Below are positions 1-11,066 of a stretch of 64,000 nt of DNA, in pieces. This DNA comes from Rutstroemia sp. NJR-2017a BVV2 (taxonomy: Eukaryota > Ascomycota > Leotiomycetes > Helotiales > Rutstroemiaceae), in assembly GCA_002946415.1 (NCBI GenBank), contig NJPS01000004.1, positions 439,001 through 503,000 of the forward strand, written 5' to 3'. A program made the translations under genes and the position numbers. The notes below the pieces were generated by a model. It searched no databases, was not told the origin of the DNA, and saw nothing but the letters and a program-made list of their open reading frames with translations. Each line of letters starts with the position of its first letter. Position 1 is the first letter of the stretch.

Positions 1-111
1 CGCCACCGATCCTTGCCTGTTGTCGGAATCGCCGAGTTGTCTTTCCTTTCTGTCGGAGGAGTTCCGACACTTGTGAGTGGATCCACTGTTCAGCTTCTGG
101 AAGTGAACTTA

Positions 112-3100
112 GGTCGCCGACCGTTTGAGATGTGCAACATTTGGTTTTCAGCTATATGTCAATAGGCTGACGCTGACGTCGCCGGCGCCGGCTCGCGGCC
201 ATCGTGAAGAGTACATACTTATCTTCCCCTAAAGTGGATCTGGCACTTTATTTGGATCGTGTGCTGAAAGGAGTCAAGGTCGCCGACCGTTTGAGATATG
301 CAACAAACTTTCTATCCTTCCAGTGGTCTTCTCTGTTTCCATATTCATGGTAGCAGATCGGAGTGCCGGCCTGGGCAAGGCGTATACCGCCATTCTAGTT
401 CCTAAAGTGGGTCAAAAGAAACATCACCTCTTTCCCATCATAGGTCGCCGACCATTTGAGATATGCAACAGTTCACTTCGTTTTCAGCTATATACCAACG
501 GACTTATTTCTCAGCTCCTGGCCTGCCTCAAGAAAATGTCGAATTGCCTCCTTGCTAGAGTGGACCCGACACTCGTTCAAATGGATCTTCAGCTGAAAAT
601 GAACTCAGGTCGCCGACCGTTTGAGATATGCAACAAATGTCTTTTCTTTGTTCGGAGATGCCGTTAGTTGCCTCTATGGTGACTACCTCCCACGATTTTG
701 ACATCGGTCAAGTTCAGCTACCGCTTCTGTGTTTCTGTATCCATGAAGTTACTCTTTGTGGAAGGTCGCCGAGAGGTTCAGATATGCAACATATATGACT
801 TGATTCTTCTGTCTTGTCTCTAGGTGTCTTAATTTTATATCAAGTCGCCTTTACTGCAAAATCAGACCCCTTTTTGACGAGCGGGGTGGGTGGGTATAAA
901 GATGGTTGACTTTTTGAGACCCAAGGTCCCCGAATCTATCACAAATGAATCACAATTTCTGCGGCATGATGGTTTAAGTGAACCATGATCTGCTCGCAGA
1001 GGTTGCCGGCTCGATCGATATATGATGAATATTTCCTTTTGCTATTCAATACTCAGCTTTCCTAGACTCCAATATTTCCAGCAGACGCTCATTTTAATTC
1101 CACCCAGTTCAGTCCTAAGTCCTGGATTTTCAGTCGCGTCTTCTCCTCCAAGTGGCCATTTTGAGCTTTTATCTCAAACATCGTGATTCGTGTGGAGCAT
1201 TGACCTCAAACCTGGAGGTCGCCGACCTTTTCAGATATGCAACAGTTTGGATCTTGCCTTGATGTCTCCCCCTTCTACATGGTTTATGGCTCGTATATGG
1301 ATTGAGGCGCTGTTGGATCGGATATTGCCTTTGCTAACTGTACTACGCGAGGTCAGCGACCGTTTGAGATCTGCAACAAATGGTCTCTCTTTTAATGGGT
1401 GGCTATTGAGATGGATTTTCTTGGAGCCTGAATGTATTACTGTATGTGATTTAGATATTGAGAACCTAAGTTCATGGCCGATGTGTGAGTTTGAAGAAAG
1501 AGTAGCAAGAATACGGGAGGAATTTCTTTACCCACAAGTATCCTGTGGCTACTCATTTATTGTTTCGCACCGCCGGTGCCTACCTTTTTCATTGAGGAAC
1601 ATCTCATCGCGTGTCGTATATCCTATCAGGCCTGTTCTGTTAACTATCCGTACGAAGCGGCACCGTATACTGTACGGATTTCATCCTTTGCAATCCCAAT
1701 CCAAAGCCCGCAGATTCAAAAATCAGTTGTCCCACCATGCCCTCCAGCCTTCACAACAGAGAGTAATTTGGAAATCAAGAGACACACAGGATCCTCCTCA
1801 TCGTAACACACCACTGTCTACAGAGTCCATAGGCAAGTAAGTTGTTCGTACAAACAGGAAGCCCTATTCCTACTCGTGCGCCGTGCCCATAAGCGGCGAA
1901 CTCAAAAGTGGGCGGCGAAGCGCGAAAACCGCAAAAGCACAGGTCTTGTTTCGGTCGCCCATTCGGTCGGGCAATCAAAAAAGTTGTCAATTGTGGTGAT
2001 GTGGCAGTGTTTCCCTGTCTGTGATGTTTTACTTCCATGCACCTCTCGTTCGCTGGGCGATAATTGTTGAAGCAAAAGTAGAAAATCAGGAGGTGAGGTT
2101 GGGAGTTCGCGTTGTACAAACCTCTAGCTGCAGTGTTCGAGCTTCCAGAAACCAAGCAGAAACAGGGGTTCACGATTACTGCCACAGCGAAAGCAACTCG
2201 ACACGGATTGCCTACAGTACCTTGCGCACGAAGAATCTCAAACTCAACTCAGACAATTGCCAATCTGCCTCGCATCGCAACACCAATCATACTTCGTAGG
2301 AGATGTGAGGTCAGCCCCCAAACTCAAATCGTAACCTTATCCCCTGACCTGACGTCGGATTGCCTTTCTTCGGCGACCACATCAGCATCACACTTCGCCT
2401 ACGCACCCTGCATGCAAGCCACCCTCCACCACTCCACCATCCCAAGCCCCACGATCTTCGGATCCTTTCGGCGAAATCTCCGAATGCAGCCATAACCGAC
2501 TTTCTTCTGTGGAAATCTATGTCGTCGGAGAGCGGGATTGTTTTTGGGGTAAGAATTTCCCGAGAGATGGCTCTGCATCCAGAGTTAGGTTTTGAGCTTT
2601 CTCCAGCCCGTTTTGAATGGGGTTGGGGCTCTGCTGGAGAGTTCTTGTTGCCTGTCTGACAAACTGGTCGCCGACCTGCGGTTGAGGAATGGGCATGCTC
2701 GTTCCACTTCCACACATGCTTCTTGCTGTGCATCATTGGTTGTACGATACGGCGATGTTGTATGCAAATCCATAGGCTGGGGGCGGGATTTGCGGTCGAT
2801 AGAGTCGCAGTTGATTGAGGCTGAAATTGATTGAGTGATTCATTCTCGTGACACTTACTTTACGGCTTCTCCTCCGTTGATTAGCTACGGGATACGGAGA
2901 TGCCCAAAAGCTCACGTTTGTTGCATATCGCAAAAGGTCGGCGACCGAATGCGAAATCCTTTTGGAGATATTGTTCGGTGTACCAGACGAGCAAGACATT
3001 GCATCCTCACTTGGCGATGTCATGGACGGATGAATCTTCGTCTCAGGTCAGCTCCTAAGCCAATCGAACACCGATAGCGGAATGAAGAACAGCAGACCGC

Positions 3101-3371
3101 TTTTGTTGCATATCGCAAAAGGTCGGCGACCTTGGGTTTGGGACTAATTCGCTGCATCTGTCTGCCTTCTTCACGTACTGTACAACGGATAGGGCTGGGC
3201 TGCTAAAAGACGTGGTTAAAACCGCAGCCGACGACGTCCGCTTTCGGTCAACGCACGATGACTTGATTTCGCCTAATAGAAATCTAGCCAAGACAGGAAA
3301 CCCTTCGTGGCAAGCTCTTATATGATAATGAAAGTGTGTAGTTTGTTGCATATCTCAAACGGTCGGCGACC
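112..3371. repeat. Array of eleven 28-bp boxes, seven direct then four inverted
   Basis: A 28-bp box starts with the near-palindrome GGTCGCCGACC and ends with GATATGCAACA. Direct copies lie at 112-139, 278-305, 443-470, 608-635, 764-791, 1217-1244 and 1351-1378. Inverted copies lie at 2646-2676 (degenerate, with about 3 extra bases), 2919-2946, 3104-3131 and 3344-3371. The first five starts are 166, 165, 165 and 156 bp apart. The spacers are mostly diverged, but traces of a shared unit remain: a GTTTTCAGCTATAT string at 144-157 and 480-493, and an AGTGG element 37-51 bp upstream of the boxes at 112, 278, 443 and 608. I saw no further copy elsewhere in the window, by eye only. The copies are seen directly. 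Whether they are protein-binding sites, a decayed satellite or part of an unrecognised element is unknown. Confidence 0.9.
1379..2645. other. Box-free centre of the repeat region
   Basis: This 1.27-kb stretch separates the direct boxes from the inverted boxes. It has short open frames on both strands, none with a recognisable domain, convincing splice signals or a family resemblance. I see no supportable gene. The sequence around 1875-1970 is relatively GC-rich with repeated GGCG and GGTCG strings. Confidence 0.5.
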
Positions 3372-3433
3372 TTAAATTGATTCATTATTGTACTAGCTCA
3401 TATTTTTCTTTCGTAAAGGAGCATTCCATCATA

Positions 3434-5601
3434 TCATCCATCCCGACTATCCCAATGTAATTCCACGTCGCGACTTTTCCGCCCCCTCCACGCTGCACTC
3501 CCGCTGTTCATTCCCGCTACGGAGCTCCGCAGATCCCTGCCCATATCCGCGGGTCCACTGGCTATCACTCGTGTTCGGTGTTGATCGCTGGCTCGAGTTG
3601 AGATGAAGGACTGCAGGATATCTTTCAGTGCCGGTCGCTGATGGTCGAGAATCTTGATGTCCAGATCTAAAGCTCCTACTATACTCTTTTCCGACTTCCC
3701 GTCGGTAGGGTCGATGTCCATTCCCTTCCCATCTATCACTGATATGCCCTCAACCGGTGTCGAATCTCCTGACTCGTTTTCGTCTCCCTGAGTCACGTAA
3801 ATGTGAATATTCAGATCAACTCCGCTCTCTTTACTCCTCCTCTTCATCTCCTGTAACTCCTTCTCTATCCACCGTATATTACACCTCCTCCTTACAGCCC
3901 ACACGAAATCAACAACCGCCCCCCTCATCCCCTCCTTCTCCAACGCACCCAAGACAACCGGCACCGTCAACGTAACCCCCGTTCCTCCCGCAACCGCCAG
4001 AAGATTCGTGCTCTCGTCTTTCTTCTCCAATAATGCCTTCCCATACGGACCGCAAATCACAACCGGTGTGCTGACCTGCCCATTCAACGCCAACTGTTTT
4101 AACCTTCCCGTTTCGCCATTCCTGCACCGGATGATGTACGTGTGATGCTGTGATTTACTCCCGGAAGAAGGAACCGACGATACGGTCATCGGATGCGATT
4201 GCCAGATACTGAGGGCGGGAAAGCACAAGTAGAAATGCTGGCCAATTGCCCACGGCGCATGCTCGTGCCCGAAGTCGAGACGAATAACGCCACCATCGGG
4301 ATCCAGATGGTACTCGAGTGTTGCTTGAGCGGGATGGAATTCAAGTCCTGTGATAAATCATTAGTTGATGTTCTTCTCTCTAGAGCAGAAAGTAAAGAGA
4401 GAGCCAACTCACCTATATAGCCATTCACAAACCCATTATGAATCGCCCAAGTCCTCAACAACCTAACCCCTCTATCCAGAAAAAACAAGCCCAACGAAGC
4501 AATCATCCAACACTTCAACTGCTTCCAATGACCCCAACAAGCACCGATATACAAACAAGCCAGCACATAATGCGTCTTCCTAAAAAACTCATACCCCGTC
4601 CAGTTAATCACCCTCCTAATACTAAACACATACAAAACGCACAAAAACCCCAGCGCCACACATCCCCATATGATATACGGCTCTTTGATAAACTCAGAGT
4701 ACACTTTCGGCTGCGGTTGGTAGAACCGCCCTTCGACGAGCGTCCAGCCGAAGGTGTGCACGATTGATTGGAGCAGGATGATGCGCCCGAGCCAGCGGTG
4801 GAGGAAGTTGAAGGATTGGTAGGGGAGACCGGTCGCGAGACTGAGGAGCGATTCGCGAGTGCTGAGGAGCACGGTGAAAGGGGTCAAGGCGTAGGCGAGG
4901 GCGCCGATGCGGTCGGCGAAGCCGCCGAGGCCGGTGCGGGTGTTGTGGAGTGTGGTCTTTTTGACAGGGGTGAGCCAGGTTTTGTAGACGATGCCAATGA
5001 AGCTGGGGGGTGTTAGGCGGGGTGGGAAGTTAAGGGGGAGTGGGTGGTGACACTCACGAAAATACGATGAGGTAGCTGGAGAGAATGGCGAGGGTTAGGA
5101 TTTGTAGTCTTGTTGTGTGGCCGAATATTGAGGTGAAGCTCTCTGGCAAGAGGTATCTTCTTAGGGAAGCTTGGGTGCCTCTCCATGCTCTGTAGTACCA
5201 CCCAGTTGGTGACGCTGTCGAGTTTTGAGTCTCGGCATCTTGGGAAGTTGCGTTGCCTCTTCCAGTAGGTCTAATGAATCGGAGGATGATGAAGATAGCA
5301 AGGAATCCGCCTATTACGGCCCACAAGATGAATGTATATAGCATGGAGACATCATGCATCCACTGAAGCCGATTAGTCGCTAGGAAAACAATCGTATATT
5401 TCGAGGAAAGATCACGTCGCAATATAGCTTCTCGAAGACATTGGCAGGGAAGAGAGCTCAACATACATAAACAGCATCCAGATATTCACATGACCCAGCA
5501 TCATTCGTACACGGCAACACACGATCAACGTAACCCCAATGGGGCACATAATACGAAGTATTATCCGCCACCTGGATATGGCGAGACTTGAGAGCGTCCA
5601 T
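3434..5601 (-). CDS. Ferric-chelate reductase-like transmembrane protein
   Basis: Four exons on the minus strand (5601-5467, 5362-5058, 5002-4413, 4347-3434) give 647 residues. Family knowledge: FRE-type reductases move electrons from NAD(P)H through FAD and membrane haems to ferric or cupric ions at the plasma membrane. In the sequence, the N-terminus carries a YVDRVLPC..GSC..LDAVYWMHD stretch typical of fungal metalloreductases. A multi-helix core follows, with His residues in LHRWLGRI, VHTFGW and RKTHYVL suited to bind haem. Next comes an HPMTV FAD-contact motif, a VICGPYG/VAGGTG nucleotide region, and the terminal VELHWDSRDG. All junctions keep frame with GT-AG introns. I see no signal peptide. 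The metal substrate cannot be read from sequence, and I found no clear iron-GATA site upstream. Confidence 0.88.
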
Positions 5602-6375
5602 CACGGCGTTACCAGCAGCTCAAGAAAGTCGATCAACGAAGAATGAAGGGATGGTTACACCGGCAAGCTACAGTACATCGATAGAATATATCCAAACATG
5701 AAGATATCGCCAAGACGTTTACCAATTAAGAACGAGCAAGTTTGCCTGGGCTAGATCACTAAATCGACTCCAGCTTGCACGAACTTCAGACGGGACCCCT
5801 AGCGGAAGGTACCCGCAATACGTTTCAAATGATGATGATTGGACGGAAGAGATGTCGGAAGTGCTGCCAAGAGGCCAGATGGAACGATATCCGCTAAACA
5901 TGATAAACTCGCTCAAATGCGCGCACTGGCGAGTTTTATCATTCATAGATAGGACGGGCTGCTATAATAGAAGGCCGGTAAACATACTGAAGGGACGATA
6001 TCGCAGCTTTAATATCTCGCTAGATATTTAAGCTCTTCTGAGGGGCAGAACATGATGTTTAGGTGATGTTTCTGCCAGGAAAATTCTGTTTGCCAAGGCT
6101 TTGCGGAGGACTACTCGCGCAATTCTTCTCAGGCCAGGATGTGTTGACTATGTGAATGGAAAAACTTCGGGCGAGCATGCCGATTACCTAGAGACATTGC
6201 AAGTGCAAGCAAGAGATGGAGCCCAAGACAAGGTAGAACTTCGATTGCAATGCTTTTACATCTTATAATGCATGTATGATGTTGGTATGAATTCCCATGC
6301 CCACCTGCACTCCTGTTATTGCGAAATGTTCAAACAACGCCTGGTTTGCACCCTATTTTGTCCTAAGAAAACATT
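5602..6375. other. Intergenic region, no gene seen
   Basis: Contains the upstream region of the reductase-like gene and the downstream region of chorismate synthase. Several GATA tetranucleotides occur, but no recognisable full iron-repressor site and no supportable ORF. Confidence 0.4.
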
Positions 6376-7741
6376 TTACTTCGAACCGTTAACACCGGCG
6401 TCATTGATTTCCATCTTCTCCTTCGCCGCTTCTCCTCCTACTAATGTGTCTTTCGCTGGTACCATACTCTTCAATGGTGGTAGAAGGCTGCGGGAGGTTT
6501 GTCGTGCTTGCTGTGCCATCAGCGCATCAATTACTACCAATGCTGCCATAGCCTCCACGATTGGCACGGCGCGGGGTACAACACATGGGTCGTGTCGTCC
6601 CTTTGCGGCCAAGATACCAGGCCCTGAACCATCATATGTAGCGGTTTCTTGAGCTTGCCCAATCGTCGCCGGTGGCTTGAATGCTACACGGAAATAGATT
6701 GGTGCACCATTTGTAATGCCTCCCTGGATACCTCCAGAATTGTTTGTCTTAGTAGTAAGTTTTGGTCTGGGAATGCCGTTCTTGCTAGCACCTGTCTCGA
6801 GCGGCGGGACTTCACTAGCAAGAATGAAAGGGTCGTTGTGAACCGATCCCGGGACTTCGCAGCCACCGAAGCCACTGCCTATTTCAAAACCCTTTGAGGC
6901 TGGGATGCTTAGCATAGCGTGTGCCAGCATAGCTTCCATCTTGTCAAAACATGGCTCGCCTAGCCCACTAGGTACGTTGCGGATAACGCAAGTAACTGTT
7001 CCTCCAATGCTATCTTCTCTGTCGCGGAACTGTGCAATTATTTCTGCCATTTTAGCGGAGGCAGTAGCATCGGGACATCGGACTGGTACGAATTCGTCGA
7101 CTTTGGAGCGGGTGACTGATTGAATGAGAGATAGGAATGCTGGGTTCGTAGAAGCAGATGGATGTTCCGGTGTAGGGGGGAACATGTGGCAGTTTCCTAC
7201 TGAAGAGACGAATGCAACGATCTCAATGCCATGTGCAAGCTTCAAGTACTTCTCGGCAATGGCACTGGCTGCCACTCTACCAATCGTTTCACGGGCACTG
7301 CTACGCCCACCACCACTGCTGGCCTTCACACCATATTTTTCGAGGTAGGTCCAATCTGCGTGACTTGGGCGTGGGTATAAGTCCATTGTAGAGTTTCCAT
7401 AATCGTGAGGTCGTTGATCTTGGTTGCGGACCATCATTCCAATTGGAGTGCCGAGGGTTATGCCAAACTCTGTGCCGGAGTGGATTTCGACTCTGTCTTT
7501 TTCATCGCGCGGAGTAGTAAGGGCACTTTGACCAGGGCGACGGCGTGTCATTTGTGGTTGAATATCTTCTTCCGTAAGTTCCATGCCCGGAGGGCAGCCA
7601 TCGACTATACATCCTACTGATCGACAATGCGATTCACCGTAGCTGCGAGAACAACAGAGTTAGTCTTGTAGATTTGACAAAGCAGTTCAATTGATGGTAG
7701 ACGTACGTGGTAACTCTGAAATATTGCCCGAAAGTAGACAT
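6376..7741 (-). CDS. ARO2: Chorismate synthase
   Basis: Two exons (7741-7707 and 7642-6376) encode 433 residues. The enzyme converts 5-enolpyruvylshikimate-3-phosphate to chorismate, the last common step toward Phe, Tyr, Trp and folate, using reduced FMN; fungal forms are typically bifunctional and also reduce their own flavin. The tiny first exon gives the family start [18 protein letters not shown], which fixes the ATG at 7741. Other hallmarks are the RRRPGQS segment, the [24 protein letters not shown] region, [17 protein letters not shown], the [12 protein letters not shown] loop, [14 protein letters not shown], and the C-terminal [17 protein letters not shown] signature. Length is as expected. 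It is divergent from the lipoate ligase gene across about 235 bp. Confidence 0.96.
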
Positions 7742-7976
7742 TTTGGCGTAGGGAAAGGTTTATTGTAGAAAAGGATCGAAAGAGATGGTTTTTGAATGCG
7801 GGACAAAAAAATGTTGTTCAGTATGACTCCGGCCGAGCTCGGACCCTTTGGTGGGATGATGATGAGGTGAGAACTGGGAACTGGACCCTTGTTGCTCGCC
7901 TTGCAGGTGTATCTCCGGAGCTTCAAATAAATCTTGTTCACTACCGTGTTCACCACATATACTGTTTGTACATTCA
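7742..7976. promoter_or_regulatory. Shared divergent promoter, chorismate synthase / lipoate ligase
   Basis: Only 235 bp separate the two opposed start codons, so both promoters must lie here, or overlap the neighbouring transcript. No clear TATA box is visible. This is inferred from layout only. Confidence 0.5.
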
Positions 7977-9244
7977 ATGGCCCCTTCAAGAGGCTCTATT
8001 TTGCGACTGCGAGCACATATATCGGCTCCGAAATGTGTCTTTGTTCGTCGACACTTTACGACAAACAAATGGAAGTTCGTCCAGGGCACTGTCAACAAAA
8101 CGCAAATCTACATTTCAAGGACGCACGACCCGTATATCAATCTCTCAATTGAGCATTATCTTTTGCAGAAGACAGCCGCGGAGTCAACCGTCTTATTTCT
8201 TTACACCAATCGACCGTGTATAGTGATTGGTCGCAATCAGAATCCTTGGCTCGAGGTGAATCTTGGTCTTTTGCGCGAATCTCCGATCGGAAATATTGCA
8301 TTGGTTCGACGACGTTCAGGCGGAGGGACTGTCTTCCACGATGAAGGGAACGTCAATTACAGCGTCATCTGTCCTACACCGCAGTTCGATCGGGACAAGC
8401 ACGCCGATATGGTGGTGAGAGCTTTGCATAAGCTTGGGGTTAAGCAAGCTATTGTCAATGAGAGGCATGATATCATATTGCGGCCAGAGACAGAAGAAGA
8501 GGAGACGAAGCCCTTCAAGGTATCTGGTTCAGCATACAAACTAACAAGATTAAGATCTCTTCATCATGGAACCTGCTTATTGTCCTCGCCCAATATTCGG
8601 ACTATTTCACAGTATCTGAAATCACCGGCGAAACCGTTCATAAAGGGCCGAGGAGTTGATAGTGTTAGCTCTCCGGTAGCTAATGTAAATGTGCCCAATG
8701 GTGCATTCGAGGAGGCAGTGGTATCAGAGTTTGCAGACCTGTATGATGATTCTCAAACGCCCATAATCTTGACGGACAGTGTAAAAGATGTCCCTGATAT
8801 CGCAAGAGGTTTTCATGAGCTTACAGTGCGTCGCCTCGCCTGACTGGCAAAGGAGTCAAAGCTAACACGATAATAGTCTTTGGATTGGATATATACACAA
8901 ACTCCACAATTCACATTCTCCATAGAACAGACCGCCGAAGATCGTAGAGAAAGACCTCAGCTTCCTGAGTATCTGCCACCTAACGTAAGTGCGCCATGAG
9001 AGATTTCGAATATTAAGAGTAGCTGTACTGAAATGAAATATAGTTCGCAGCTAGCTTTACCGCTAGGAACGGGACCATAATAGACGCAAATCTGCAATAC
9101 ACATCCAACGAAAAGACTCATCAGCTACGAGATTTTCTAATGAACAAGAGAGTTCATGAGATCAAGTGGAAAGATCTCACTCATGAACATCCGATAGGTG
9201 TTGCGCAGTGGTTTGGAGAATTGTTTGGAGATAAGGTTTTGTAG
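7977..9244 (+). CDS. AIM22: Lipoate-protein ligase / lipoyltransferase, mitochondrial
   Basis: Three exons (7977-8825, 8877-8984, 9044-9244) encode 385 residues. The family attaches lipoate to the E2 subunits of mitochondrial ketoacid dehydrogenases and to glycine-cleavage H protein. The LplA-type core is clear: [12 protein letters not shown], the [19 protein letters not shown] signature near residue 105, KVSGSAYK with the lysine expected to contact the lipoyl adenylate, and HHGTCLL. Exon 2 begins with the conserved [12 protein letters not shown] segment, and the C-terminal domain follows. The N-terminus [16 protein letters not shown] is basic and lacks acids, consistent with a mitochondrial presequence. 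The symbol is by analogy with yeast AIM22 (LIP3); paralogy with other family members was not tested. Confidence 0.9.
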
Positions 9245-10129
9245 CATGATCTGGATTCAGGAACTGAACCCTACATCGGTGGGAACCACCACGCTATCAA
9301 TTGAAGGAAGTCCGAAGCATAAAGATATATTAGGCCTCTTGGATCTCAAGGTTTGGGCCGAAGAACGTTCAGCCATGGAAAGCTTTACTTGGCAAGATAA
9401 CGGCCAAAATGGTTTAGAGCTTCAATTGCTGGTGTGGGCTTGTTGGCAGTTCCTACTATGCTACCAGTAAAGTTGCGTTCGCGTACTTTACTGTTCAGTT
9501 GAGTTCTCAACGACTAGTGTCTTCCTTCTTGACAGGACTTTCGTTACAAATTCATGTTCTGAAACAAGCAGATGTTTGCCGTTGTAGTTCATCAATGCGG
9601 GAGATCTGCGACTCCATGATTCGCGTAAAAGCTTCGATGTTTCTGATTTGAGGTAGATTCTCACAATTCGCAACATCAATGAGGCTCTAAGCCCAAACAA
9701 ACGTTGCGAACAGTTTTCTACTTCAAGTAACCCTCTGTTTTAGCCAATCAAGTTGCCACTATTGTTCCCTACGATTTCATGTTACTGTGGCAAATTCGTC
9801 AGCGAAACAAATGTGATTTTCTCCTTTGGCATCATTTGCATGGACAGGTCAAGAGCTGTTCGCTGTTGCAGATCTTTCTAGGAATTCCATCCGTTCCTAG
9901 ACCAATAATACCCAGCTAGATTATTATAAGTCAAACGTGCATCGGATTCCGTCTGGGCAATCGCAGTTGGCTACTCATATAAGTATTGGATCTCTCTTTT
10001 TGGGTGACTTTTCTATTCTTCAACGACACATAATCTTCTTTCAACTTTTATTGTTTTTATTGCTTCTTCTCCGGCAGGCCCGTTAATCTTATATACCATA
10101 GTCCACTCACTACCACCCAGTCCTTCATA
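9245..10129. other. Intergenic region, no gene seen
   Basis: AT-rich, with only short open frames on both strands. It contains the upstream region of the secreted repeat protein, with a TATATA string about 40 bp before that ATG. Confidence 0.4.
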
Positions 10130-11066
10130 ATGCAATATTCAACTCTTTTTGTATCCCTCCTTCTCTCCGTTGCAGTGACAGCTCAGACTGCCTCCAGAGG
10201 GGATGAGCAGACCTGCAAGGAGATGCTTAAGTTGAACGCTGTTGTTCAACTAGCTAATAATCAAACAAAGCTTGATACTATCACCAGAAGTATGCCCCTA
10301 TCACGGAATCAACCCACTTAATCAAGGTGCTTTTCTGAGGATTCCACTAACACCATTTAGTGAACGCTACCAAAATACAAGAAATTCAAGCACAAGCTTC
10401 CAAAGCCTCGACCAAGCTCACTCAACTCCAATCCAACCAGACACTCATGACAACCTGCGCCGTTGTCGATGCTGAGATCATGACCAATAGCAGCTGCACT
10501 CAGCAATTCATTCTCCAGAAGTTCGTCGACTTCGCCGCCAACGACACCCTCGTCACTCAGACCGTCAACAACGACGCCACCAAAGTGGCAGATATCGAAC
10601 TGAAAGCATCCATGGCAGCTGCCAAGCTCCAACAATTACAAAGCAACGCTACTTTGCAGGCAGCTTGCCCTGCTGTCTTCGCTGCTGACGAATGTAAGAT
10701 GGTGAAGGCGCTCGCCAAGTTCTCCGAGCTGGCTACGAACCAGACGAAGTTGGATAAGGTGGCGAAGGGTAATACTACCCGGGCGGATCAGATCAAGAGT
10801 GCAGCGGCATTGGCAGGTACTCAGGCTATGATGCTGCAGGCAAATCAGACATTGATGGATTCTTGCAAGCAATTGGGCATTTCTACAGGTGAGTTTGCCT
10901 GGTGACAAGACGATTGGATTGTGCTAATCTTTGAACAGATGCTACTAGCAACAAGGGAACTACTGATTCTAACAAATCGACTTCCAAGTCTGGGGCTGTG
11001 GTTAATGGAGCGAGTGCTAGTGCGCTCTTGGTGGGCGTGTTGGCCGCGGCTGTAGTCATGCTATAG
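10130..11066 (+). CDS. Secreted GPI-anchored protein with three Cys-x56-Cys repeats
   Basis: Three exons (10130-10289, 10361-10888, 10939-11066) give 271 residues. Residues 1-18 form a signal peptide ending AVTA. Three repeats follow, bounded by Cys29-Cys86, Cys99-Cys156 and Cys165-Cys222, each pair exactly 57 positions apart. Each repeat has the pattern F/V-x-x-LA-x-N-x-T, then N-x-T, then an Ala/Gln/Lys-rich helix, then LQ-x-N-x-TL-x-x-C, with N-glycosylation sequons in corresponding places. A Ser/Thr/Lys linker (about 230-248) leads to small residues (VNGASAS) and a hydrophobic tail ALLVGVLAAAVVML, the usual GPI-anchoring arrangement. Expected at the plasma membrane or cell wall. I do not recognise the repeat family, and no function is assigned. 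Each pair could form a disulfide that closes a helical hairpin; that is inference. Confidence 0.82.

Noticed and set aside
112..1378. CRISPR-like array (28-bp repeats with regular spacing)
   Set aside because: The spacers are about 137 bp and show traces of shared ancestry, the genome is clearly fungal, and no cas gene is present.
2311..2736. 141-codon minus-strand frame with overlapping plus-strand frames
   Set aside because: It overlaps a degenerate copy of the 28-bp box and resembles no protein, so it is treated as chance.
5719..5946. 75-codon minus-strand frame upstream of the reductase-like gene
   Set aside because: No family resemblance, and it lies in the promoter interval.
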